Source: Rudanella paleaurantiibacter
GTDB lineage: Bacteria > Bacteroidota > Bacteroidia > Cytophagales > Spirosomataceae
Length of the DNA stretch: 64,000 nt
Assembly: GCF_009184635.1 (NCBI RefSeq)
Contig: NZ_WELI01000002.1
Location: 744,001 to 808,000 of the forward strand
Direction: 5' to 3'
Shown here: one piece after another, positions 8,114-17,800 of the stretch
How positions within the stretch are numbered: position 1 is the first letter of the stretch
Layout of the letters: every line of letters begins with the position of its first letter
Position numbers and translations under genes: made by a program
The notes under the pieces: generated by a model
Database searches by the model: none
What the model was told of the DNA's origin: nothing
What the model saw: the letters and a program-made list of their open reading frames with translations, nothing else

Positions 8114-9592
8114 ATGCAATTATCCTCTCTGCTATACAAAGTCCCGCTGCAAGCTACAGCGGGCAGCATGGATACCGACGTCACGCACCTGACCATGGAC
8201 TCGCGCCGGGTGGCACCGGGGAGCCTGTTTATTGCCGTGCGGGGTACCGTTACCGACGGTCATGCGTATATCGATAAAGCCATTGAGCTGGGCGCATCGG
8301 CCATTTTGTGCGAGGCCCTGCCCGACCAAACCCCCGAGCACGTAACGTTTGTACAAGTTGCCGACTCGGCCCGGACAATGGGGCTAGTAGCCGCGAACTT
8401 TTACGGGCATCCGTCCAAGAAAATTCGGTTGGTCGGCGTGACCGGCACCAATGGCAAAACCTCGGTGGCCACGTTGCTTTTCCGGTTGTTCCGCTCACTC
8501 GGATACCGCTGCGGTCTCCTCTCGACGGTGCAAAACCAGATTGACGATACCGTAATCCCGGCCACGCACACAACGCCCGACGCCATCACGACCCACGAAC
8601 TGCTCGTCAGGATGCTGGAGCACGGCTGTACGCACGTGTTTATGGAGGTAAGCTCGCACGCGGTAGTACAGGAGCGCATTGCGGGGCTGCATTTCGCGGG
8701 GGGTATTTTTACCAACATCACCCACGACCACCTCGACTTCCACAAAACCTTCGACAACTACATCAAGGCCAAAAAAGGCTTTTTCGACCAGCTGCCCCGT
8801 GCGGCTTTTGCCCTCACCAATGCCGACGATAAGCGGGGCGCTGTGATGCTCCAGAACACCCTGGCCCGCAAAGAGAGTTACTCGCTGCAAACGCTGGGCA
8901 CGTTCAAAGGCAAGATTCTGGCCGACGGCCTGTTTGGGCTCGAAATGGACATCGACAACCGGCAGGTGTGGTTCAAACTCATCGGGCGGTTCAATGCGTA
9001 CAACCTGCTGGCGGTGTATGGCGCGGCCGTGCTGCTGGGCGAAGACCCCGACGACGTGCTGACCCAGCTTTCGGGCCTGATGCCTCCGCCGGGCCGGTTC
9101 GAGCAGGTGATTTCGGACGATCGGATTGTGGGTATTGTCGATTACGCCCACACGCCCGACGCCCTGCAAAACGTACTCGAAACCATTGCCGAGTTTAGTC
9201 AGGAAAGCGAAACAGGCCGATTACCGCAAGTCATTACGGTGGTGGGCTGCGGGGGCAACCGCGACGCGGCCAAGCGCCCGCTTATGGCCGAGATTGCGTG
9301 CAAATTCAGCCAACGCGTGATTCTGACATCGGACAACCCCCGCCATGAGGAGCCGATGGCCATTCTGGAACAAATGCAGGCTGGCGTGCCCCCCATCGAT
9401 TTCAAAAAAACCATCACGATAGAAGACCGGCGCGAGGCCATTGAGCGCGCCGTGGCCCTGGCCCAACCGCACGATATTATTCTGGTAGCGGGCAAAGGCC
9501 ACGAAACGTATCAGGAAATCAAAGGCGTGAAATACGACTTCGACGACCGGCTCGTACTCCGCGAAGCTTTTGCAAACCGCGGAAAAGCGTAA
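8114..9592 (+). CDS. murE: UDP-MurNAc-L-Ala-D-Glu:meso-diaminopimelate ligase MurE
   Basis: This is a 492-residue Mur ligase of the cytosolic peptidoglycan precursor pathway. The ATP loop GVTGTNGKT is at 108-116 with Lys115, and THTTPDA and MEVSSHA follow. The C-terminal D407-N-P-R410 followed by HEEP is the substrate motif of meso-DAP-adding MurE enzymes rather than L-Lys enzymes. That predicts DAP-type peptidoglycan. It follows ftsI by 13 bp and is probably co-transcribed. A structured repeat separates it from mraY. Confidence 0.96.
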   Translation: MQLSSLLYKVPLQATAGSMDTDVTHLTMDSRRVAPGSLFIAVRGTVTDGHAYIDKAIELGASAILCEALPDQTPEHVTFVQVADSARTMGLVAANFYGHPSKKIRLVGVTGTNGKTSVATLLFRLFRSLGYRCGLLSTVQNQIDDTVIPATHTTPDAITTHELLVRMLEHGCTHVFMEVSSHAVVQERIAGLHFAGGIFTNITHDHLDFHKTFDNYIKAKKGFFDQLPRAAFALTNADDKRGAVMLQNTLARKESYSLQTLGTFKGKILADGLFGLEMDIDNRQVWFKLIGRFNAYNLLAVYGAAVLLGEDPDDVLTQLSGLMPPPGRFEQVISDDRIVGIVDYAHTPDALQNVLETIAEFSQESETGRLPQVITVVGCGGNRDAAKRPLMAEIACKFSQRVILTSDNPRHEEPMAILEQMQAGVPPIDFKKTITIEDRREAIERAVALAQPHDIILVAGKGHETYQEIKGVKYDFDDRLVLREAFANRGKA

Positions 9593-9604
9593 CTTTGTTT
9601 AATT

Positions 9605-9690
9605 AGTGAATGAGCGAATTAGTGAATGAGCGAATGAAGTCTTAAGCACACCCGCTTGCCTGTTATCATTCACTAATTCGCTCATTCACT
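9605..9690. repeat. 25-bp perfect inverted repeat made of 8-nt words (murE-mraY gap)
   Basis: The left arm 9605-9629 and right arm 9666-9690 are exact reverse complements with a 36-nt spacer. The left side is itself a tandem 16-mer (9605-9620 and 9621-9636) built from the octamers AGTGAATG and AGCGAATT/G. The right side continues to about 9700 with more CATTCACT words. The element fills nearly all of the murE-mraY gap. In RNA it would form a strong hairpin, so it may attenuate transcription or protect mRNA ends within the operon. Confidence 0.9.
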
Positions 9691-9705
9691 CATTCACTCA
9701 ATACA

Positions 9706-10917
9706 ATGCTCTATTACCTCTTCTCGTACCTCGACCGGCAGTTCGATTTTCCCGGTGCACAGGTATTTCAGTACCTCTCGTTCCGGGCGTTGGGCGCCGT
9801 AGTTACCTCGTTGATTATCGGGGCGGTATTTGGCCGACGAATCATCGACTATCTCCGCAAACTGCAAATTGGCGAGTCGATTCGGGACCTGGGCCTCGAA
9901 GGGCAGATGCAGAAACGCGGCACGCCTACCATGGGGGGCTTCATTATTCTGGCCGCTCTGCTGATTCCGGTGCTGCTGTTTGCCAAACTCTCCAATGTGT
10001 ACATTGTTCTGTTGCTGGTTTCGGCCGTCTGGACGGGCCTGATCGGGTTTCTGGACGACTACATCAAGGTATTCAAGAAAAACAAAGAGGGGCTACACGG
10101 TCGGTTCAAGATTGTAGGTCAGGTAGGATTGGGCCTGATTGTGGGCCTTACGCTGTCGTTTAACCGGTACGTAAAAATCCGGATTTACGACAAGCCCGTG
10201 GTGAGCACCAATATTGGCTCGGTATCGGTTTATGAAGACATCAAATCGACGCTGACCACGGTTCCGTTCCTGAAAAACAATGAGTTCGATTACAGCTCGC
10301 TTCTGTTTGGTGTACTTCCCGACGAGTACACCTGGATTATCTACACGGCGGTCTGTATTTTCATTATCACCGCCGTATCGAACGGGGCCAACATCACCGA
10401 CGGTATCGACGGGCTGGCGGCTGGTTCGTCGGTTATTATTGCGCTTACGCTGGGGGTACTGGCGTACCTGTCGGGTAACGCCCGCTTTTCGGAATACCTC
10501 AACATCATGTACATCCCGAACTCGGGCGAGCTGGTTATTTTCTGCGCGGCCTTTGTTGGAGCCTGCGTGGGTTTTCTCTGGTACAACTCGTACCCGGCGC
10601 AGGTTTTCATGGGCGATACGGGTAGTCTTATGCTGGGGGGCGTGATTGCGGTAGTGGCATTGGCCATTCGGAAGGAGCTGCTGATTCCGCTCATGTGTGG
10701 TATTTTCCTCGTCGAGCTGCTGTCAGTCATGATTCAGGTGAGCTATTTCCGGTACACCAAGAAAAAGTACGGCGAAGGTCGGCGCATTTTCCTGATGTCG
10801 CCCTTACACCACCATTTTCAGAAAAAAGGCTACCACGAAGCCAAAATCGTGACGCGCTTCTGGATTGTGGGCATCATTCTGGCGGCCCTCACGCTGGCAA
10901 CGCTAAAGCTGCGTTAG
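9706..10917 (+). CDS. mraY: Phospho-MurNAc-pentapeptide transferase MraY
   Basis: This 403-residue polytopic membrane enzyme transfers phospho-MurNAc-pentapeptide to undecaprenyl phosphate to make lipid I. Conserved blocks include GTPTMGG near 72-78, [31 protein letters not shown], and a late [11 protein letters not shown]. It is about 40 residues longer than the E. coli protein. The extra sequence is an insertion around 160-200, as seen in other Bacteroidota. It is the last cell-wall gene of the cluster: murD, ftsW, murG, murC and ftsQAZ do not follow. Confidence 0.96.
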   Translation: MLYYLFSYLDRQFDFPGAQVFQYLSFRALGAVVTSLIIGAVFGRRIIDYLRKLQIGESIRDLGLEGQMQKRGTPTMGGFIILAALLIPVLLFAKLSNVYIVLLLVSAVWTGLIGFLDDYIKVFKKNKEGLHGRFKIVGQVGLGLIVGLTLSFNRYVKIRIYDKPVVSTNIGSVSVYEDIKSTLTTVPFLKNNEFDYSSLLFGVLPDEYTWIIYTAVCIFIITAVSNGANITDGIDGLAAGSSVIIALTLGVLAYLSGNARFSEYLNIMYIPNSGELVIFCAAFVGACVGFLWYNSYPAQVFMGDTGSLMLGGVIAVVALAIRKELLIPLMCGIFLVELLSVMIQVSYFRYTKKKYGEGRRIFLMSPLHHHFQKKGYHEAKIVTRFWIVGIILAALTLATLKLR

Positions 10918-10955
10918 TGTAAACTTTTGAACGCCCAAAACGCGTTGATTCCATA

Positions 10956-11705
10956 ATGACATCCAAACAGTGGCTCCCGGTCTGGCTCGTTCTTATTGGC
11001 CTTGCCGGCTGCAAACCAAGCTATCATCTAGGTCAGCAAAGCGCGACCCGACTAACGGTCGACTCGGTAACGGCCCAAACCGACCCCGGTATGGCGGCTT
11101 TTCTGCAACCCTATCGTCAGAAACTCGATCAGACCATGAACGAGGTCCTGACCCGGTCCACGGGCCGCATTGAGAAAGGGCAACCCGACGCTCCGCTCAA
11201 CGATCTGCTCACCGACGCCCTGCTGAAACAGGCTACCCAGCGGTACGGTAAACCCATCGATTGCTCGCACCTGAACCTGGGGGGCATCCGAACCAATCTG
11301 CCCGCGGGCAACATCACCATCGGCTCTATTTACGAGGTGATGCCGTTTGATAATCAGTTGGTAGTAATGACCCTCAAAGGGGATATGCTTCAGCAGTTTC
11401 TGAATCACTTTGCGTCTTCTAACGCTTTGGTTATTGGCGGCTTACGTACCAAAATCAAGGATGGCAAAGTGCAGTCGGTACAGTTTACCAACGGCCGAAC
11501 GCTACAGCCCAACGAGACGTACACCGTTGCCATGAGCGATTACATTGCCGACGGAGGTGAAAACGTAGGCTACATCAAAGGGGCTATTCGTCGCGAGAAC
11601 CTGAACTACCTCATCCGCGATGCCTTCATCGATTATTTTCGTCAACAGGGTAAAACTGGTACCCCTTTAACCCCCGTATCGGATGGACGCGTTACTGTCG
11701 AATAG
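10956..11705 (+). CDS. 5'-nucleotidase C-terminal domain lipoprotein
   Basis: This is a 249-residue predicted lipoprotein with lipobox LAGC. It consists only of the substrate-binding C-terminal domain of the UshA/5'-nucleotidase family. Evidence is NLGGIRTNLPAGNITIGSIY, the following EVMPFDNQLVVMTLKG, and a YTVAMSDYIADGG stretch. In canonical enzymes this domain follows the metallophosphatase domain in one chain. Here the metal-binding domain is encoded by the next gene, which overlaps this one by 23 bp, so the order is reversed. The two products probably assemble in the periplasm. Confidence 0.85.
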   Translation: MTSKQWLPVWLVLIGLAGCKPSYHLGQQSATRLTVDSVTAQTDPGMAAFLQPYRQKLDQTMNEVLTRSTGRIEKGQPDAPLNDLLTDALLKQATQRYGKPIDCSHLNLGGIRTNLPAGNITIGSIYEVMPFDNQLVVMTLKGDMLQQFLNHFASSNALVIGGLRTKIKDGKVQSVQFTNGRTLQPNETYTVAMSDYIADGGENVGYIKGAIRRENLNYLIRDAFIDYFRQQGKTGTPLTPVSDGRVTVE

Positions 11706-12603
11706 ACGTCAGTTTCTGAAACTGCTGGGCTCGGCCGCGGTTGTTGGGGCTACTGCACCCGAGGTTTTGGCTAAGGCCAAAGCAACCCAAATCACCATTC
11801 TGCACACCAACGATGTGCACAGTCGGCTCGACCCGTTTCCGTTCGATGGCGGACGCAACGCGGGTAAAGGGGGCGTGGCCCGACGCCTGACGCTCATCCA
11901 GCAGATTCGGAAGGAGAAACCTCACGTACTGCTGTTCGATGCGGGTGATATTTTTCAAGGTACCCCCTATTTCAACCTGTACCTCGGTGAGCCCGAAATT
12001 CTGGCTATGAACCGGCTTGGCTACGATGCAGGCACCATTGGCAACCACGATTTCGACGGAGGTATCGACAATATGCGTACCCAGTTTGCCAAAGCCGACT
12101 TTCCGTTTCTGATTGCCAACTACGATTTCCGAAATACCGTGATGGACGGCCGTACCAAACCCTACCAGGTATTTGTGCGTGGTGGTGTTCGGATTGGTGT
12201 ATTTGGTCTCGGTATTGAGCCGAAGGGTCTGATTCCGACGGATGCCTACCGCGAAACCAAGTACCTCGACCCGATTGAGATCGGCAACGATATGGCCCGG
12301 CGGCTGCGTCAGGACGAGAAATGCAGCTACGTGATTTGCCTCTCGCATCTGGGGTTCAAATACAACGATGCTACGGTTTCAGACAACGTACTGGCGGCCA
12401 AAACCCGCCACATTGATCTGATTATCGGGGGGCACACGCACACGTTTCTGAACGCCCCGGTATCGGTCAATAATCTCGATGGTAAACCCACACTCATCAA
12501 TCAGGTAGGCTTTGCCGGTATTCATCTGGGGCAGCTCGACCTGACGTTTGAGCGGGGCAAGGCGACCTTAAATGACGGTAAACCAGTAGCGGTGCACGGT
12601 TAA
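11683..12603 (+). CDS. Metallophosphatase domain of a split 5'-nucleotidase (Tat-exported)
   Basis: The 306-residue protein begins with a Tat-like signal (NRRQFLKLLGSAAVVGA). The calcineurin-like metallophosphatase domain has all the expected metal motifs: HTNDVHSRL, FDAGDIFQGTPYF, GNHDFDGG, CLSHLGFKYN and GGHTHTFL. The C-terminal nucleotide-specificity domain of UshA is absent here and is encoded by the preceding overlapping gene. The pair likely hydrolyses nucleotides or a related phosphoester in the periplasm. The 23-bp overlap implies coupled translation. Confidence 0.88.
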   Translation: MDALLSNRRQFLKLLGSAAVVGATAPEVLAKAKATQITILHTNDVHSRLDPFPFDGGRNAGKGGVARRLTLIQQIRKEKPHVLLFDAGDIFQGTPYFNLYLGEPEILAMNRLGYDAGTIGNHDFDGGIDNMRTQFAKADFPFLIANYDFRNTVMDGRTKPYQVFVRGGVRIGVFGLGIEPKGLIPTDAYRETKYLDPIEIGNDMARRLRQDEKCSYVICLSHLGFKYNDATVSDNVLAAKTRHIDLIIGGHTHTFLNAPVSVNNLDGKPTLINQVGFAGIHLGQLDLTFERGKATLNDGKPVAVHG

Positions 12604-12607
12604 TTCG

Positions 12608-12615
12608 TATCTTTG
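12608..12615 (+). promoter_or_regulatory. TAnnTTTG -7-like box upstream of purQ
   Basis: TATCTTTG fits the Bacteroidetes -7 consensus and would give a leader of about 85 nt before the purQ ATG. No TTTG stands at the expected -33 spacing. The leader contains loosely complementary purine-rich (12621-12655) and pyrimidine-rich (12670-12700) strings that could pair imperfectly. Confidence 0.4.
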
Positions 12616-12704
12616 CAACCAAGAGAGAAAAGAGTAAACGAGTGGTTAAGCCGCTGTGATCTGGATGTTATTCTTTCTCCCTTTCACTATTTCGCTTTTC
12701 AGTT

Positions 12705-13394
12705 ATGAAATTTGGCGTTGTCGTATTCCCCGGCTCAAACTGCGATCAGGATGCAGTAGATGCCCTGACCCTGATGGGCCAGCCTGTTGTGAAACTCTGG
12801 CACAAAGACCACGACCTGCAAGGTTGTGACTTTATCCTGTTGCCCGGCGGTTTTGCCCACGGCGATTATCTGCGGACGGGGGCCATTGCCCGGTTCTCGC
12901 CCATTATGAACGAGGTAATTGCGCACGCCAACCGGGGTGGCTACCTGATGGGAATCTGCAACGGTTTTCAGGTGTTGGCCGAGGCCCGTCTGGTACCGGG
13001 CGTACTGCTGCGTAACCTCAGCCAGAAGTACACCTGCAAAAACATTTATCTGAAGCCACAGTCGTCGAGCGTACTGGTTTCGGCGGGGCTCGACAAAGAG
13101 CAACCGCTGAAAATCCCGATTGCCCACGGCGATGGCCGGTACTACGCCGACGCTGATACGCTGAAACAACTAAACGACAACGATCAGGTGATTTTCCGCT
13201 ACTGCGACGAAACCGGTGCCATTACCGACGCGGCTAACCCCAATGGTAGCCTCGAAAATATCGCCGGCGTGGCCAACGAGCGCAAGAATGTATTTGGTAT
13301 GATGCCCCACCCCGAGCGTGCCGCCGACCCCCTGCTGGGCAATACCGACGGCCGTCTGATTCTGGAGCAACTCGTTACGAGTGTGCTGGCGTAA
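12705..13394 (+). CDS. purQ: Phosphoribosylformylglycinamidine synthase, glutaminase subunit PurQ
   Basis: This 229-residue class I glutamine amidotransferase supplies ammonia for the fourth step of purine synthesis (FGAR to FGAM). FPGSNCDQDA is at 8-17. The catalytic Cys85 sits in GICNGFQ, and MMPHPERA near the end gives the His/Glu of the triad. The separate PurQ form implies separate PurL and PurS, not seen in this window. It starts 101 bp after the 5'-nucleotidase gene and ends at a strong bidirectional hairpin. Confidence 0.96.
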   Translation: MKFGVVVFPGSNCDQDAVDALTLMGQPVVKLWHKDHDLQGCDFILLPGGFAHGDYLRTGAIARFSPIMNEVIAHANRGGYLMGICNGFQVLAEARLVPGVLLRNLSQKYTCKNIYLKPQSSSVLVSAGLDKEQPLKIPIAHGDGRYYADADTLKQLNDNDQVIFRYCDETGAITDAANPNGSLENIAGVANERKNVFGMMPHPERAADPLLGNTDGRLILEQLVTSVLA

Positions 13395-13462
13395 AATGAT
13401 TCTGTTTGTGGGACTCACTTTCTCAGATCCCATCAATAGACTGGCTCTCGTTCGAAACAATA

Positions 13463-13506
13463 CAACCAAAAAGCCCCGCTGAGAAATCAGCGGGGCTTTT
13501 TGGTTG
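13463..13506. terminator. Bidirectional rho-independent terminator, 20-bp perfect stem
   Basis: A perfect 20-bp stem (13463-13482 with 13487-13506) closes a GAAA tetraloop. Its GC core AGCCCCGCTGA is flanked by A5 and T5 runs, so it works in both directions. It separates the convergent purQ and susD-like genes. Confidence 0.95.
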
Positions 13507-13515
13507 CAAGCATTA

Positions 13516-14844
13516 TTACGGGTTGAAGACATCCCAGTTCACTTCGGCAACGGGGCGCTCCAGCCGCTCCAGCACTTTCATACCGGCTACAGGCAGTACA
13601 ATCTCACCCAGCTTGTTGTACCGGCGCATATCGACCCACCGGTGCCCTTCGTAGAACAGCGAGTACAGACGCTCTTTCAGAATGGCGTTGATCAACGCAT
13701 CGCGTGTGGTGGCACCGGCGTACGCAGGCAGACCTGCTGCCGTCCGTACGATGTTGAGGTGGCGGGTGGCCTCGGCCGCGTTACCTTGCTGAGCCGCAAT
13801 TTCGGCCGCAATCAAAATCAGCTCTTCATTACGAATAATCGGTACAGGATCGTTGGCACTTGCGTACATATTAGTCAGGTACGGCGTACTGTACGTAACG
13901 CCCGACGTGTACGTAAGTGGCGTAGCCAACCGACGTACCTTTCCTACGCGCTTGTCGTTGGCTTCGGCGGCATCGAATACCTGCTGAACACCCACAATCT
14001 GACTCGATGCCGTGTTGAGCAGCGGATTAGCCCGGTCGGGGGGGGTGGCATTGAACGTATGCCGTGGCCCAGCGTTCAGGTCGCCCGTTGCACTGTAAAA
14101 TGTTTGCGGAAGTAAGGTAGCCGCCTTGGCCCAATCGGCCTGATAAATAGCGACCCGCAACGCAATAGCCCGGTTGAACCGCTTAAAGGCCGCTGGGGTA
14201 TCGAAACCCGCATACCCGGACGGCAACGTGTACGGGAACGCAGTGCCAGCCTGATCGAGCTGGGCAGCACCGTCGTCCAGAATTTTCGCGATACCCGTCA
14301 GCGACTCAGCATAACTGGCAGGCTTACTCGGCTTGAAGGGGTCTTCTACATTCAAACGAACGCCGTTGGAACCCTGCGCATTAAGCATATACAGATAGGC
14401 CAACCCCTTAAATGTATTAGCAATACCCCGATAGCCGTTTTTCTCACGATCGGTTACCGAGTTGGTGTTGTTCACAGCCGCCAGTGTAATGTTGGCCTGA
14501 CGTACCGGTAAACCAAACGCCGTAGTTGCCCCGTTGTAAAAGGCCGAGTTATCGATGGGACGCAACCCGTTGAGCTCGGTAAGCCAGCGTGACTCGGTTC
14601 CGTTGAAGTTGAACAGCTCTTTGCCCAACGTACCCACTACCCAGAGGTAGGTCTGGATGCCGTCACGGGCAATAGAAACCTGCCCAATTGAAAGCCCATC
14701 AAGTTGAGCTTTGGTAGCATTGTTGGTAACAGCCCCTACACTGGGGTAGTTTGGGTCAATCACCTCTTCGGTCTGCAACGGGTTACAGGCCGTAAAACCG
14801 CCTACCAGCAGCGTGGTAAGCAGCATTTGTGTATGTTTTTTCAT
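13516..14844 (-). CDS. SusD/RagB-like nutrient-binding outer-membrane lipoprotein
   Basis: This 442-residue lipoprotein has a lipobox FTAC with Cys20. It has the SusD architecture of TPR-like helices, with a C-terminal RagB/SusD block (EELILIAAEIAAQQGN, then ERLYSLFYEGHRWVDMRRY). SusD proteins cap the SusC channel and bind substrate at the cell surface. The gene lies 41 bp downstream of the susC-like gene in the same operon. No glycoside hydrolase, peptidase or sigma/anti-sigma pair adjoins it, so the substrate is unknown. Confidence 0.93.
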   Translation of the reverse strand: MKKHTQMLLTTLLVGGFTACNPLQTEEVIDPNYPSVGAVTNNATKAQLDGLSIGQVSIARDGIQTYLWVVGTLGKELFNFNGTESRWLTELNGLRPIDNSAFYNGATTAFGLPVRQANITLAAVNNTNSVTDREKNGYRGIANTFKGLAYLYMLNAQGSNGVRLNVEDPFKPSKPASYAESLTGIAKILDDGAAQLDQAGTAFPYTLPSGYAGFDTPAAFKRFNRAIALRVAIYQADWAKAATLLPQTFYSATGDLNAGPRHTFNATPPDRANPLLNTASSQIVGVQQVFDAAEANDKRVGKVRRLATPLTYTSGVTYSTPYLTNMYASANDPVPIIRNEELILIAAEIAAQQGNAAEATRHLNIVRTAAGLPAYAGATTRDALINAILKERLYSLFYEGHRWVDMRRYNKLGEIVLPVAGMKVLERLERPVAEVNWDVFNP

Positions 14845-14885
14845 AGTGAATCTCTTCTTTGAATGTCTCGGTCCGACAAAAACCC

Positions 14886-17800
14886 TTAAAAATCAACAGC
14901 AATGTGGAACATCATCCGGCGCACTGCGGGCGACGAACCCAGGTCGACCCCGCCACCCAGCGCGAGCGAACCAAAGTTTGAGTTTTCAGGGTCGTAGCCA
15001 GCCGTGTAGTTGGTCCAGCGGAGCAAATGGTTGCCCGAAACCCCAAACCGAACATTGCTTACCGTATTACCAAACACACTCTTGAGCGTTGCTGTCGGCA
15101 CGCGGTAGTACAAAGCCACTTCACGCAGCTTCAGGAAGCTGTACACGTCGGGGTTGTAGCCCGGCTTCGGGTCGCCATTGTCACCGAGACCGTTTACGTT
15201 CTGACGATATATACCGTTGGGCGTTTTACCGTCATTGCCAATGTCGTCGGTTTCGTTCCAGTCATAGGTGTTGCCGCCTTCATCCCAAAGCACGCGCGAC
15301 AGCGACACCACCGTAAACCGGTGCCGATAGTTAAGCAGGGCTGAGAATTCGAAGTTTTTGAGGAACGTAATCCGGTTCATCAATGACAGTTCGTACTTCG
15401 GTTGCTGATCGCCATATACGGTCCACGAACGCGGGTCGTTCGGGTCGGTGCGGGGCTGGCCCACAATCTGCGTGGGCGAGAAACCCTCTTTCACGCGCCA
15501 TTGGCCAAACGTAGCACCGAAGCCTCCGGTCAGGCGTTCGGGAATGGCAAGCCGGGTAATTTTTGAGCGGTTATACCAGAAAATAGGCTGTACAAACCAG
15601 CTGAAGTTAGAGCTGCGTACCACATCGGCACCAAGCGTCAGCTCAAGACCCCGGTTGGTCAGGTCGGCCGCGTTGATCTGTGTGGAGGTAACCCCGGTAG
15701 TGGGGGCCGTGGTCAGGGGCTGAATCAGGTCAAATACCTTCTTGTTATACAGGGTCAGCTCACCCGTTACGCGGCCGTTGAACAGACCGAAATCCAGACC
15801 ATATTCCAGCTCAGTAGCCCGCTCAGGCTTGATGCTTGCGTTACCCAAAATTGTCGACGGTACCAGGCCGCCCAGACCACCTACCCCGCTTACCGTAAGC
15901 TGTGAGTACGTTGTGCCGAACGTTGGCAGACCGGCCGTAGCCCCGTAAGCAACGCGGAACTTCATTTGGCTCACAGCACTGCCGGCCCAGTCGCCAAAGC
16001 GAGCTGCATTGACCGCCAGCGAGGCCCGCGGGAAGGCATAGAATTTATCGAAGTCGGCATTGAGCGTCGATTTATCGAAACGAATACCGACCGAACCAAT
16101 CACTTTGTCTTCAAAGTTGGCATCTTGCTGAGCAAACAAACCAACGTCTGTATTACGCTGATAATCAACGAATCCGTCGATTACTTTTCCGCGTGAGGGG
16201 TTCGAAACACCTGCTGGCAGGCCCGTACCGCGTACAAAATTAGAGCGTAAGTATTTCGTGAGCCGAACCGCCCCCGCTGAGCTCGTCAGGTTCAAACGAC
16301 CGTCCATGAGCGATTGCGTGTAGATAGCCGACAACTGCACATTGGAGTTGAACACTTCGGTGCGCGTGTCCTGCGCGAAGCCGGGGTTAGCCTCGGCCCG
16401 CTGCGATTGCAGATCGGACGGCAACCAGATCAGGGCATACCCGTTCTGATAATCCAAACCACCATTGACCCGGAACGTCAGCGACGACCGCTCGTTGTTG
16501 ATCGCCCGGGCGTTTACCGTGAAGCCTTGCAGCACGCGGTTGTTCTTCTGGTTATTGATAGCCCGGTCGCGTACAGCCAATGGGTTTTCACCCACGCCCG
16601 AACCATTGTCTGGATAACGGCCGTTAGCATCCGGGTAAAGATTAATGTAGGGCTTGGTGTAGGGCAACGAGTAACCGTAGTTAATGTAGGAGTTGTCGTT
16701 ACCGGTCCAACCACGGTCGTTGTCGCTCACGATATAGTTGGAATTTACCCCAAAGTCGAGCCAGCTCGATAATTTATGGTCAATATTAGCCCGGATTGAG
16801 TAGCGCTTGAAACCGGTATTCTTGATAATACCTTTTTCGTTCTGCATACTTCCGTTCACGTAGAACTTCGTGCGCTCGTTCCCACCCGTAATACCCAACC
16901 GTGTATTAGTGATTTGTCCGGTACCGCCAAACACTACCCGCTCCCAATCGGTATAGGTACCGTTGGCTTTAGCCTCCCGCAAGAGCGGAATCTCTGACTT
17001 ATCGAAATAGTTGGTCAGTTTCTCCTCCGTCCAGTCGGCACCACCATAAAAACTCATGGCTTTACTGATGCCCACGTCCTGCCCAAACGAAACCGTCGTT
17101 TTGCCGCCTTTGCCCCGCTTTGTGGTGATAATTACTACCCCGGCATTGGCGCGGGTACCATAAATAGCAGCCGCCGACGAGCCTTTCAACACCTCTACCG
17201 TCTCAATATCGTCGGGGTTTAGGTCGGCCAGGCGGTTGGCGTTGTTATCCTGCGTACTCGCGGCTGAGCCGGCTGCCGCTTTGTTAGCAGCCGAACGCCC
17301 GTTGGAATACTGCCCATTGTCAATGTACACACCATCGACAATAAATAGCGGCTGCGATGCCGAGGCACCGAGCGTAGATACCCCCCGGAATTGCAGGTTG
17401 AAACCACCACCCGGCACCGATGAGTTGGCCACAATGTTGGCCCCGGCAATTTTTCCCTGAAACGCACCGTCGGTGGTTGTGGGCGTTGTGGTTCCAGTCA
17501 GAGCCTTACTATCCAGCAGGGTTACGGCATTGGCCAGGTTTGAGCGCTTTACATTGGTAGCCAAACCCGACACCACTACCTCTTCCAAGTTGGCGACATC
17601 TTCCGCCAAACTTACATCCAAAGACGTTTGCCCATTGCCCAAGTCCTGCTCTTTTGACAAAAAGCCGATGCTTGAAATCTGAACCCGGCCTGTAGCGGGG
17701 ACGTCGGACAAGGTGTATCGCCCCTGTGCATCGGTAGTGGCCCCACGATTTGTACCACGGATCACAATGTTAGCCCCCGGTATTGGCTGACCATTGGCGT

